From DAOPZC01 sp035353175 (GTDB lineage Bacteria; Verrucomicrobiota; Kiritimatiellia; RFP12; UBA1067), in the NCBI GenBank assembly GCA_035353175.1, contig DAOPZC010000003.1:155324-219323 (forward strand): a stretch of 64,000 nt of DNA, written 5' to 3'. The first letter of the stretch is position 1. Every line of letters starts with the position of its first letter. The position numbers and the translations under genes are program-made. The notes beneath the pieces were generated by a model, which was given only the letters and a program-made list of their open reading frames with translations, did not search any database and was not told the DNA's origin. Shown piece by piece: positions 43,615-51,988 of the stretch.

Positions 43615-44609
43615 ACCTTGTTTTCACTTTCCCGTGAATTAAAAAAAGAAAATCGTTTCATCACCCACGGCCAGGCCAGCATGATGTACAGTTGGACGAC
43701 AAACATGCCTGCCGCGCCGCCCCAATGCTTTCCCAGTCGGCCCTCAATCCAATAAAACACGGGGAACACGACGAAAAGCATCACCAACGCGCCTAACCCG
43801 CCCCTGAGAAGCCGCCGCGCCAGACCAACCGCCGTGGTCTCGAAACGGACGAACCTGCGTTCGAGGCGCCACCCGAGCAACGACCCCAGCCAGCACCCCG
43901 CGCACCGATAGTCGTCGATCACGATCTTGAACGAATCAATCTTTGGCATGGTATCGCGGATCACCGGCTCTCTGCAAAGCGAAAATACGAGCAAGACCCC
44001 GCCGGCAGCCACGCCGCCCCACAAATACCATGACCCCCGTTCCGGATGCCGTTCCAAATCGAGAGCGATTTTTCGCGTCACCAGCAGCGCGAAGATCGCC
44101 ACGGCGAACCCGCCGAGAACATCCTGCGGCGTGTGGACCCCCAAGAAATTGCGGGACACGCCGATCGTGACGATCAAAAGAACGGCGAAACCGCGGAACG
44201 CCGTATTTTTCCAACACATCGCCAGCCCGCCGAAAACACCGGTCACGTTCACCGTGTGACCGCTGGGGAAAGAAAAACCCGTTGCCGAAGGCAGCGCGTC
44301 CTTGATCGGCACGATCCGGGCATCGCGAACCCACGGCCGATAGGCGCAGATCGAGGTCTTCAGAAACTGCGTGAACACGAGCGCCAAGTTCCGCGCCAGA
44401 TTACAGAAGACACCGGTTTTACGGTCCACGGCCCAATAGACGATGGCCGGTATGAAGAAGCTCTCAAACCAATGGCCGATATCCGAGAGATGCCAGGCCA
44501 CCGCATCGAAGCGATGCCCAGTCATCTCCCGGATGTTCTGCCACCACAAAAGACACTCGATATCAGACATTTCAAAAACTCGCGCGCGCGTTGCGGGGTC
44601 CAACCTCAT
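43611..44609 (-). CDS. PAP2-family membrane phosphatase
   Basis: 332 residues with about seven to eight membrane helices. The three phosphatase motifs are present: 'KTSICAYRPW' (C1), 'PSGHTVNVTGVFGG' (C2) and 'SRNFLGVHTPQDVLGG' (C3, with the catalytic histidine). The family removes phosphate from lipid phosphates such as phosphatidate, phosphatidylglycerophosphate or undecaprenyl diphosphate on the outer face of the membrane. The extra C-terminal helices make it longer than PgpB. It starts three bases after the giant gene's stop and is coupled to the dehydrogenase gene. Confidence 0.88.
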   Translation of the reverse strand: MRLDPATRARVFEMSDIECLLWWQNIREMTGHRFDAVAWHLSDIGHWFESFFIPAIVYWAVDRKTGVFCNLARNLALVFTQFLKTSICAYRPWVRDARIVPIKDALPSATGFSFPSGHTVNVTGVFGGLAMCWKNTAFRGFAVLLIVTIGVSRNFLGVHTPQDVLGGFAVAIFALLVTRKIALDLERHPERGSWYLWGGVAAGGVLLVFSLCREPVIRDTMPKIDSFKIVIDDYRCAGCWLGSLLGWRLERRFVRFETTAVGLARRLLRGGLGALVMLFVVFPVFYWIEGRLGKHWGGAAGMFVVQLYIMLAWPWVMKRFSFFNSRESENKV

Positions 44610-44612
44610 TCC

Positions 44613-47600
44613 CTACCGCAGCATAAGGGCAGTTCCGTTCGGAACAAGCGTCACATAAACCGCGCTGCTCTCGATGAGGGTCTTGATCGTAAAGCTCGGG
44701 AGGCCGATGTTGACGCCGCGGACGCGGATGCCCTCGCAGGCGCCGAATTCCGCCAGCTTGATTCGGAATCCCTTGGAAAGCGGATTCTCCTGCGTGCGGC
44801 CGAAGTCCAGGTTCACGACGCCTTCGGCCTTGAGCGTGCCGCCCACCAGGAAGGCGTCGTGGGTGGCGCCGTCCGCGGTCGTGTCGCATTTCACGGTCGA
44901 GCCGTTGGCGAAGGTCGCGTTGGCGAAGGTGAAGGAGGTGCCGGCCGAGCTGTTCGTCTCGCCGATGGTGAAAACGCCCGTCACGCGCGTCGTGCCGTTC
45001 GAGGCCTCGCCGGCTCCGGCGAGGTTCACCACGTCGTAGGCCGCGCCGTCCATGTCCAGCGCGGCGCCCGCCTTCACGTTCACGTTCGACGAGAGCGCGG
45101 CGGCATTCTGCACGCGCAGCGCGCCGCCTTCCACCGTCGTCCAGCCGCTGAAGGTGTTCGTGCCGCTGAGCGCGAGCGTGCCCGCGCCGCGCTTGGTGAA
45201 GCCGCCGTCCGCGCCGGCCAGCGCAGCGTCATGCTCCAAGGCCTGGCTGACCGTGTAGATCGCGTTTGAAGGCAGGTACGTCGTGTCGACGACCGCGCCG
45301 TTTGTCGAGATTGTCACCTGCGTGAGACCGCCGAGCGTGCGGTTGGCGCTGTTCGAACCGAGCGGCCAGTATTCGCCGCCGTTCCAGTAGACGTATGCCT
45401 TGCCGCCAGCGAAGAAGTCATAGTCTGTGCCCGTGGCCGTGTTCTGCAGGAAGATGTTCTCGCAGACGACCCTGCCGCCGTGCAGGTTGAGCCTGGACGT
45501 CGAGGCGTTGCCGCCCATGTAGATGCGCTGCACGTCGCGGAATTCGCCGCCGTACAGGTTCAGCGTCGCGTCGCAGGCGCGCTTCTGCGCATTGTTGCCT
45601 TCCGCAGCAGAACTGTAGTACCCCATGTGCGTGCCGTAGGGCTTGGAGGTGTTGTTGTAGTGGTTGATGACGCCGCCGTACAGGTTGATCGTGGCATGCG
45701 GCGGGTTGATGCCGGTCTTGTTGTAGGTCTGCCCGAAGCGGAAGACGGAGCTGATGTTCATTTGGCCGCCGTACAGGTTCGCGACCGACTGGCAGGAATG
45801 ATTGTAAGGGCCGAGGTCGTACGCCATGGCGAACGTTTCCAAGTTGACCGTGCCGCCGTATTGATTGTACGTGGCATAGGTCGGCGCGTAGGACCCGGTC
45901 GCCGCATCGTAGTCGCGGACGAAACAATGGCCGATGTAGAGCCACTTGTTGCAGTTGAACAGGCCGTCCAGCACCGTGAGCGTGGCCGCGTTCGTCGTGT
46001 ACGCCCAGCCGCGCGTCTGCGATCCGACAAACATGTCGCAAGCCCCGGATGTGGCGTAGTTCATCACCTGTCCCTGCGCGCCGATCACGAGCTCGCCCTC
46101 ATCGACCACTGTAGCGCCGAAGCCGGTTTGCGTGGCGGGAACGGGCGAATCGCCGTTGTTCGGCCAATTCCTGATCAAGTTCCAGTTCGCGCTATCGCCC
46201 GCCGTGCAGAGTTTGTTGGTGCCCGAGTTGGCGAGACGCAGCGTGCCGGGGCCGGTCTTGACGAAACCGCCGGCGGTGCTGTTGAAGACACCGCTGACGG
46301 TCAGGTCGTGGTCTGTGCGGATGATGCAGGTGCGATTGTTGCTGCCGGCATTCAGCGTCAGGCCGCGCGCCGTGGCAGCATCCGGGCCTCTGTAGTGGAA
46401 CGTGCCGGGACCGATCGTCGGGTTAACGGAAAGACCGAGCGGCCCGGCCACGCCGGCTTCGTTCCACGATTCGATGACCGCCGTGCCGGATCGGACGTTC
46501 AGCCCCTCCTTGTACGTGTTCGCGCCGCTCAGGATGGTCGTGCCGCCGCCGCTGCCGGCCTTGTTGACGCGGAGCGCGCCCAGGCAGAAAACGGCACCGG
46601 TGACGCGCGCCGTGGCGCCGGACGCCGTGACGACGGCAATGGAATCCGCATCGCCCGACGTGTTGGCGACCCACGGGTCGTTGATGGGCGCGCCGAGCGT
46701 GTGGTCGCCGGAATTGACGGTGATCGTCGCGGGATTGACGTTGTCCGTGTTTTCCACCGTCATCGCCTGACCGGAGAAGGCGTAGCCGGAGGCGGGATCG
46801 GCCGCCGTGAGGGCGAAGTTGCCGAGCGTGACCGACGCATCCACGTCGACGGGCACATTCGCCGCGGCGGCGGGGTTGAAGGCGACGAGCGCGTCACGCT
46901 TGCTTTCCGGGACCGTTCCGCCGTCCCAGTTAGAGCCCGTATTCCACGCGCCGCCGGCCGATGCGGAAACCCACGCGGTGGCGGAGGGATTAGGATTGTC
47001 CGAAACGGTCATGACAATCGCTTTCCAGCCGGCGTAGGCGCCGCCGGTGATGTCGACCTTGGCGACGGCACCCGATTTGGTCGGGAAACCGTCCGCAATG
47101 CTGAACTTGGACAGCTCGACATTCGCATCGCAGGCTGCCCGGTAGACGAGCGCCGTGTGCGGCCCGTTCACCATGTCCATGCAGCCTGCGGTGCTGCCGC
47201 CCACATGCATGCCGAGGCACACGGGCGAGAGAACGCTCAGGTTGTTGGAGACCACGTAGCCGTATCCCGCAGTGGAGTCCACGGTATCCAGGATGACGGG
47301 CGTTTCCGCGCCTTCTGCGCCGAGGACGAGGCTGCCGATCCACTGGTCCTGATTGCTGGCCCGCAAATAAGTGCCGGGCAGCTGCTCCACTTCCTTGTCG
47401 CAAACGGCTGCTCCCTGAAGGCCGAACATGCCCTCTTCCACGCGAACGGGGCCATTGAAGGTAAAAGCGTAGGTCGGCCGCATGCAGAACCCGGTGGTCC
47501 CGCGCTTGATCAGGCCGCCGTCCGGCGCGCCGCCGAGCGCCGGATCGGCAGCCAGGTTCTGCGTGAGTTCGCACCAGCCTATGTTGGCGTTAAACGCGTT

Positions 47601-50600
47601 GGTCGAATAAGCGCTGGTATCCAGGATGAAGCCCTTCTCGCCGATGTACGCGCGCGTGATGCCGCTCAGGGAGCCCTTCGGCCGGAATACGCCGCCGTTG
47701 AAATGGGCCTCGGACGTGCCGCCGCCGCTGTTGATGTTCCTGGCGCAGAGCGTCGCCCCTTCGTTAAGGTACAGGTAACTTTCCGAATAGTATCGGGCGA
47801 GCTGCAAGTCCTCGGTCAGATTGACCACGCCGCCGTTCAGGTGGATGTAGGCGGGCGAGTTGGTCATACTGCCAGACGTGTTTAATCCGCAAGAAAGGGT
47901 TTTCGCATTCAGCGTGCCGCCGTTCATGATGAAAGTATTGGTGGCATTCACGCCGGCATTGGCACCCACGCCGAACGTGCCGGCAACGTTGACCGTGCCG
48001 CCGTTGAGGGTCAGCTCAGGCCGGCAAGTCTGAATCCCGCGATAATCCCACCCCAGCATGAGCGATACGCTGTTGACTGTGCCGCCGTTGATAGTCACTT
48101 TAGGCGCGAGCCCTTGCGGGGCGGTGTTGGTGTCGCCGTTGTAATAACCTGCGCCGAACGTGGACCCGACCGTGAGCACGCCGTTGTTCATGACCAGTTC
48201 GCCCGTCGTCTCGGTGTTGTTTGTGGCCGTGGTGTGCGTGCCGGTCCAGAAGTCGCCTCCGGCCACGATGACCGGCGCGTTGGCGTCGTCGCCGGCCGCG
48301 CCGATGACGATTTTCCCGTTCGCGATCAGCGCGCTCTGAATGCCGGTCGACGCGGAGTCGCCGTTGGCGGGATAGCCGGTCAGGTCATTGATGTCATAAT
48401 TGGCTCCGGTGTTGCCGAGGCGGAAGGTTCCCGCGCCGGCGAACGTGAGCGTGCCGGTGCCGGACTTGATGAAAAGCCCCGTGCCGAGGCTGCAGGAAAG
48501 CATCGTGAGGTCGTTGTCGACGGCGAGGACAGAACCCCGCGCGCTGCCGGAGTTGACGGTGAGCCCGGGGATGGTCTCGCCCGAACCGGTGTAACGCAAC
48601 GTGCCGGGGCCGAGAACCAGGTCTGCGGGATCTTTCACGAACGCGAGCGAGTCGATGACCGTGCGGCCGCAACCTGTGGCGAGCCGGCCCGTGAAACCGG
48701 AGACGTTGTTGAAGGCGACCGTGCCGCCGCCGCTCGCGGCGGGATTTGCGGCGATTTCATCTTGGCCGGTGAGCGCGCCGGAGACCGTGAGGGAACTGCC
48801 ATTGGTCGTTGAGAAGACCGCGGGGCCGGCAAAGCTTGCCGCCGAAGCGAGAGTGTTGGAGCCGAATGCAACGGAAATGTTCGCGCTGGCCGAACCGTTG
48901 TTGAAGGCGAGCGGGGAACCGGTCAGGGTGTAGCCGTTCACGGCGGAGAAGGAAAGGCCGCCGAGCGTCACGCCCGAAGCGAGCGAGACGGTCGCGCCGC
49001 CTTCCTGCGATTCCGTGGAGAACGTGGCCGTGGCGCCGGCCGCGTCGACCGGCGTGCCGCCCTGCCAGTTCGAGCCGGTCGCCCAGTCGCCGCCGGCCGG
49101 ATTCGTCCAGACGTCGCCGACCGTTGCGGCGGCGGCGACCGTCGCGACGAGGGAAGCCGTAGAAGCGCCCGCGGTCTTGCTGAAGGTGCAGACGGTGCCG
49201 GAAGCCGGGTTCGCGAGCGTCACGCGCAAGGCGTTCAAAGCGTCCGCATACGCCAGCGGGACGGTGAGGACGATGTAGGTGCCGGATGTCGTGAGCGGCG
49301 AGGAAGCGCCGGCGCTTTCAAAGAGCGAGACGCTGAGCGGCGAGTCGTTGAGATTAGTGAACACGCCTGAAGAAATGAGCGTCACGCCTTTGACGACCCC
49401 GAGAGCAACAGAAGTGGCGTCGCCGCCTTCCGTGCCAAGCGTCAGGGAGGCCACGGTCTGCGACGTGTTCGTGATGGCGAGCGACGCACCCGAGGCGAGG
49501 GTGAGGTCGGAGGCTGCGGGAAGGGTGCCGTTCAGGCCCACGGCCACCTTGCCGGAACTAATCTTGGTGGGGCCGGTGTAGGTGTTCGCGGCATTGAGGC
49601 CGAGCGTGGCCGAGGTGCTTGCGTAAAGGTTGGAAACCGTCAAACCGCCATCCGGCGTGAGGCCAAGGTCGGGAGAAGAGGTCAACGCTTCGGCGAAATT
49701 GGCAACGGCGTTGTTGCCGTCAAGAATGACGGTCATGCCTTTCGCGCCGATTTGGACGCTGGAAAGCGAAGCGGCAAGCGCGTTCACCGCTGTCCCCGTG
49801 GTGAGACGCGTCCGGAAACAGCCGCCGTCGAAAACCAGGACGAGAGTGCCGCCGTTGTTATACGCGGTGTTGAGAGCAAGAATGCCTCCGTCGTGGACAG
49901 TGTTGGTGCTGACCGAACTGTTGGCGTTGAACATGTTCCAGCCCTGCAAATAGGCCGAGCCGCAAATTTCGAGCAGATTGGTTGTTTTGCCGGTCGACAT
50001 GCCGAAGGACATCTCGCCGCAGTAAATGGATCCCCCGTCATGAAGCACGGTGGAGTTGGCACCGATGTCGTTGCCGATTTTGAACTGGCCGATGATGTTC
50101 AGCGTGCCGCCGTGCATTTCAAAACGCGGGGCGCACCGCTGGGGATACGTACCCTGTCCCATTTTGTTGCGTCCCATGTCGAGCGCATTGCTCAGCGTTG
50201 TCGTTCCGCCGTAGATGCGCAGGGCAGACTGTACGGGCGTGGGAGCGGTCGCAGCGGTGCCGTTCTGCTTGCCGATGTTGAACCAGGATTTAAACGTGTT
50301 GACACCGCCGCGGATTTCGAGAACGCCGGCGGTTTCCTGTCCGTCGGACGTCGTCCACGCGCCGATCTGCGTGTCGTAGTTCTGGTTGACATAGGTGGTG
50401 CCGCCGCCTTCGCCGAGGACGACGGTTCCGTTGGCGACCATGAAGCCGGCTATCCCGAGGGTGGGGGCATCGCCGTTGGCCTGAATGTTCAGGCGGTTCT
50501 TGTTGATGGAGTCATTGATGTCAAACAGGTTCTCCCCGTACGCGATGCGGTTGACGCCGGACCCCGCGATGTGGAGGGTTCCGGGCCCGGTCTTGATGAA

Positions 50601-50930
50601 GCCGCCGCCAGGTTGGATAAAGCTGCCGTTGAGCCAGAGGTTGGAGTTCACCTCAAACACGGTGACCTGCGTTTTTGTCACGGTGTTGGAGATGGTGCGG
50701 TCCGTGGAACCTTCCGCCGGCCCGTTGTAGCGGAGCGTGCCGGGGCCCAGAACGAGCGTATTGCCCGCGCCGATCGTGCTGCTCTCATACCCATTTGCAA
50801 AATTGTCCACGACCAGCGTGCCGCAGCCGAGGATGGTCGAACCGTAATAGGTGTTGTTCGGATTGAGTGCGACAATGCCGCCGCCCGCCGCACCCGGGTT
50901 GACCAACACGTTCACACCGCCGCGAATGTG
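44613..50930 (-). repeat. Three tandem repeats of about 2.1-2.2 kb inside the giant gene
   Basis: The segment coding for the unit start recurs near 50890, 48735 and 46555 (minus strand), spacing about 2.16 and 2.18 kb. Each unit has the same order of strands: GGG-x-VA/TIL, NTY/SGF, GTLVV/RTVID, GPGTLRY, FIKTGPGTL. The copies are diverged at DNA level. Confidence 0.7.
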
Positions 50931-51056
50931 TTCCGTGACATTGGTAGTTACGCCGTTTCCGGGATGGATGGCGAACTCGGCCGGAAGGGCCGCGAAAGGA
51001 ATCACGGCAAGCACCATAACTGAAAAAATCCTGTCCAATACACTTCTCGATCTCAT
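44613..51056 (-). CDS. Giant exported beta-strand-repeat protein (2147 aa)
   Basis: It starts at an ATG with AAAGGA upstream and a signal peptide ending near 'ALPAEFA'. The rest is autotransporter-associated beta-strand repeat: many 'KTGPGTL', 'NGGTVN' and 'NLYGG' units. On a larger scale it consists of three repeats of about 720 residues, each opening with 'GGGxVAxN' followed by a G/C-rich 'TLVVDNF'-type strand, then 'LGPGTLRY' and 'FIKTGPGTL' strands. There is no translocator barrel at the end; the protein finishes '...LVPNGTALMLR'. It is likely a long surface beta-helix. The downstream PAP2 gene starts three bases after its stop. Confidence 0.88.
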   Translation of the reverse strand: MRSRSVLDRIFSVMVLAVIPFAALPAEFAIHPGNGVTTNVTEHIRGGVNVLVNPGAAGGGIVALNPNNTYYGSTILGCGTLVVDNFANGYESSTIGAGNTLVLGPGTLRYNGPAEGSTDRTISNTVTKTQVTVFEVNSNLWLNGSFIQPGGGFIKTGPGTLHIAGSGVNRIAYGENLFDINDSINKNRLNIQANGDAPTLGIAGFMVANGTVVLGEGGGTTYVNQNYDTQIGAWTTSDGQETAGVLEIRGGVNTFKSWFNIGKQNGTAATAPTPVQSALRIYGGTTTLSNALDMGRNKMGQGTYPQRCAPRFEMHGGTLNIIGQFKIGNDIGANSTVLHDGGSIYCGEMSFGMSTGKTTNLLEICGSAYLQGWNMFNANSSVSTNTVHDGGILALNTAYNNGGTLVLVFDGGCFRTRLTTGTAVNALAASLSSVQIGAKGMTVILDGNNAVANFAEALTSSPDLGLTPDGGLTVSNLYASTSATLGLNAANTYTGPTKISSGKVAVGLNGTLPAASDLTLASGASLAITNTSQTVASLTLGTEGGDATSVALGVVKGVTLISSGVFTNLNDSPLSVSLFESAGASSPLTTSGTYIVLTVPLAYADALNALRVTLANPASGTVCTFSKTAGASTASLVATVAAAATVGDVWTNPAGGDWATGSNWQGGTPVDAAGATATFSTESQEGGATVSLASGVTLGGLSFSAVNGYTLTGSPLAFNNGSASANISVAFGSNTLASAASFAGPAVFSTTNGSSLTVSGALTGQDEIAANPAASGGGTVAFNNVSGFTGRLATGCGRTVIDSLAFVKDPADLVLGPGTLRYTGSGETIPGLTVNSGSARGSVLAVDNDLTMLSCSLGTGLFIKSGTGTLTFAGAGTFRLGNTGANYDINDLTGYPANGDSASTGIQSALIANGKIVIGAAGDDANAPVIVAGGDFWTGTHTTATNNTETTGELVMNNGVLTVGSTFGAGYYNGDTNTAPQGLAPKVTINGGTVNSVSLMLGWDYRGIQTCRPELTLNGGTVNVAGTFGVGANAGVNATNTFIMNGGTLNAKTLSCGLNTSGSMTNSPAYIHLNGGVVNLTEDLQLARYYSESYLYLNEGATLCARNINSGGGTSEAHFNGGVFRPKGSLSGITRAYIGEKGFILDTSAYSTNAFNANIGWCELTQNLAADPALGGAPDGGLIKRGTTGFCMRPTYAFTFNGPVRVEEGMFGLQGAAVCDKEVEQLPGTYLRASNQDQWIGSLVLGAEGAETPVILDTVDSTAGYGYVVSNNLSVLSPVCLGMHVGGSTAGCMDMVNGPHTALVYRAACDANVELSKFSIADGFPTKSGAVAKVDITGGAYAGWKAIVMTVSDNPNPSATAWVSASAGGAWNTGSNWDGGTVPESKRDALVAFNPAAAANVPVDVDASVTLGNFALTAADPASGYAFSGQAMTVENTDNVNPATITVNSGDHTLGAPINDPWVANTSGDADSIAVVTASGATARVTGAVFCLGALRVNKAGSGGGTTILSGANTYKEGLNVRSGTAVIESWNEAGVAGPLGLSVNPTIGPGTFHYRGPDAATARGLTLNAGSNNRTCIIRTDHDLTVSGVFNSTAGGFVKTGPGTLRLANSGTNKLCTAGDSANWNLIRNWPNNGDSPVPATQTGFGATVVDEGELVIGAQGQVMNYATSGACDMFVGSQTRGWAYTTNAATLTVLDGLFNCNKWLYIGHCFVRDYDAATGSYAPTYATYNQYGGTVNLETFAMAYDLGPYNHSCQSVANLYGGQMNISSVFRFGQTYNKTGINPPHATINLYGGVINHYNNTSKPYGTHMGYYSSAAEGNNAQKRACDATLNLYGGEFRDVQRIYMGGNASTSRLNLHGGRVVCENIFLQNTATGTDYDFFAGGKAYVYWNGGEYWPLGSNSANRTLGGLTQVTISTNGAVVDTTYLPSNAIYTVSQALEHDAALAGADGGFTKRGAGTLALSGTNTFSGWTTVEGGALRVQNAAALSSNVNVKAGAALDMDGAAYDVVNLAGAGEASNGTTRVTGVFTIGETNSSAGTSFTFANATFANGSTVKCDTTADGATHDAFLVGGTLKAEGVVNLDFGRTQENPLSKGFRIKLAEFGACEGIRVRGVNIGLPSFTIKTLIESSAVYVTLVPNGTALMLR

Positions 51057-51081
51057 CTCGTCTATCCTTTTCTTGCGCGAA

Positions 51082-51132
51082 CTACAGCGTCGCCACCAGC
51101 GTCAACAGACCGACCCATGCCGCTCTTTTCAT
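51082..51132 (-). CDS. 16-residue ORF resembling a bare signal peptide
   Basis: ATG 51132 with GAGGGA six bases upstream encodes MKRAAWVGLLTLVATL then TAG. It lies in the 100-base gap between the phosphodiesterase and giant-protein genes. It could be a decayed gene start (a signal peptide cut off by deletion) or a coupling/leader peptide. Nothing confirms that it is expressed. Confidence 0.35.
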   Translation of the reverse strand: MKRAAWVGLLTLVATL

Positions 51133-51156
51133 TGCTGTCCCTCTTTGAAAGAATCT

Positions 51157-51960
51157 TTAGCGGGCTGTTTTCACCGTCAATCCCTGATACAACTTGACCG
51201 GGATGTCGGTGGTCAGACAGTCGAAGCCCAGCGCCACGCCCAGCGCGTAGTCCGCCTCGGACAGCGTGGGCCAGCCGGTCAGCCCGAGCCCGGCCTTTTT
51301 CGCGTCAGCGACGGCTTTGCGGCAGGTCTTGTCCATGACCGGCGCAACCCGCTTGCAGCCCAGCGCGAGCGCGGTCTTGATCGTCTTCTCATCCAGCGCC
51401 CCGCCGACGATCAGCCCGATGTCGGCCTCCGGGTAGAGCCGCTTCATCGTGCCCAGCGCGCGCTTGTCGAAGGAGGTGAAGAAGTAGGTGCCGCGCGGCA
51501 AAGTGGACTGGGCCGCCTCGTGCAGGGTCTTGCAGTACGTCTCCAGCCGCGCCATGGTGTACAAGTTGGAGTTACTGGTCTTCATCTCCAGCTCGATGAA
51601 GATGTCCGGCTTGTCTTTGAAATAATTCAGGAGATCCTGCGCGAACGGGATCGGGTCGCCGGACTTCTTGAGCTTCAGCGCCTTCACCTCGTCCGCCGTC
51701 AGGTTCTCGACCACGCCCATCCCCGTGGTGGTGCGCTCGAGCTTGTCGTCATGCAAAATCACGAGCGCGTTGTCCTTCGTCAGGCGGATGTCGGTCTCGA
51801 ACCCGCGCAGGCCTTTTTCATAGCAGGCGCGGAATGCGCCCAGGCTGTTCTCATCGTACTCCTTCGCGCCGCCCCGGTGCGCCAGCAGCCGCGGCGCATT
51901 GGCCGCATTCCCCCACGCCACCGCCAGCATCACAGCGCCGGCGACCAGACCCTTCGTCAT
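51157..51960 (-). CDS. Exported glycerophosphodiester phosphodiesterase, single domain
   Basis: 267 residues from ATG 51960, chosen because GGAAGG precedes it and a signal peptide follows (MTKGLVAGAVMLAVAWGNAA). The GDPD catalytic set is complete: 'LLAHRGGAKEYDENSLGAF', 'GFETDIRLTKDNALVILHDD' and 'IELEMKTSN', closing with 'GLTGWPTLSEADYALGVALG'. It is closer to the GlpQ/UgpQ type than the LamG-fused pair. It would hydrolyse glycerophosphodiesters in the periplasm. It lies between two giant beta-strand-repeat genes, 28 bases after the first, in the same transcription unit. Confidence 0.92.
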   Translation of the reverse strand: MTKGLVAGAVMLAVAWGNAANAPRLLAHRGGAKEYDENSLGAFRACYEKGLRGFETDIRLTKDNALVILHDDKLERTTTGMGVVENLTADEVKALKLKKSGDPIPFAQDLLNYFKDKPDIFIELEMKTSNSNLYTMARLETYCKTLHEAAQSTLPRGTYFFTSFDKRALGTMKRLYPEADIGLIVGGALDEKTIKTALALGCKRVAPVMDKTCRKAVADAKKAGLGLTGWPTLSEADYALGVALGFDCLTTDIPVKLYQGLTVKTAR

Positions 51961-51988
51961 TCTTTTAACCTTCCCTTTGTTCGCTTTG

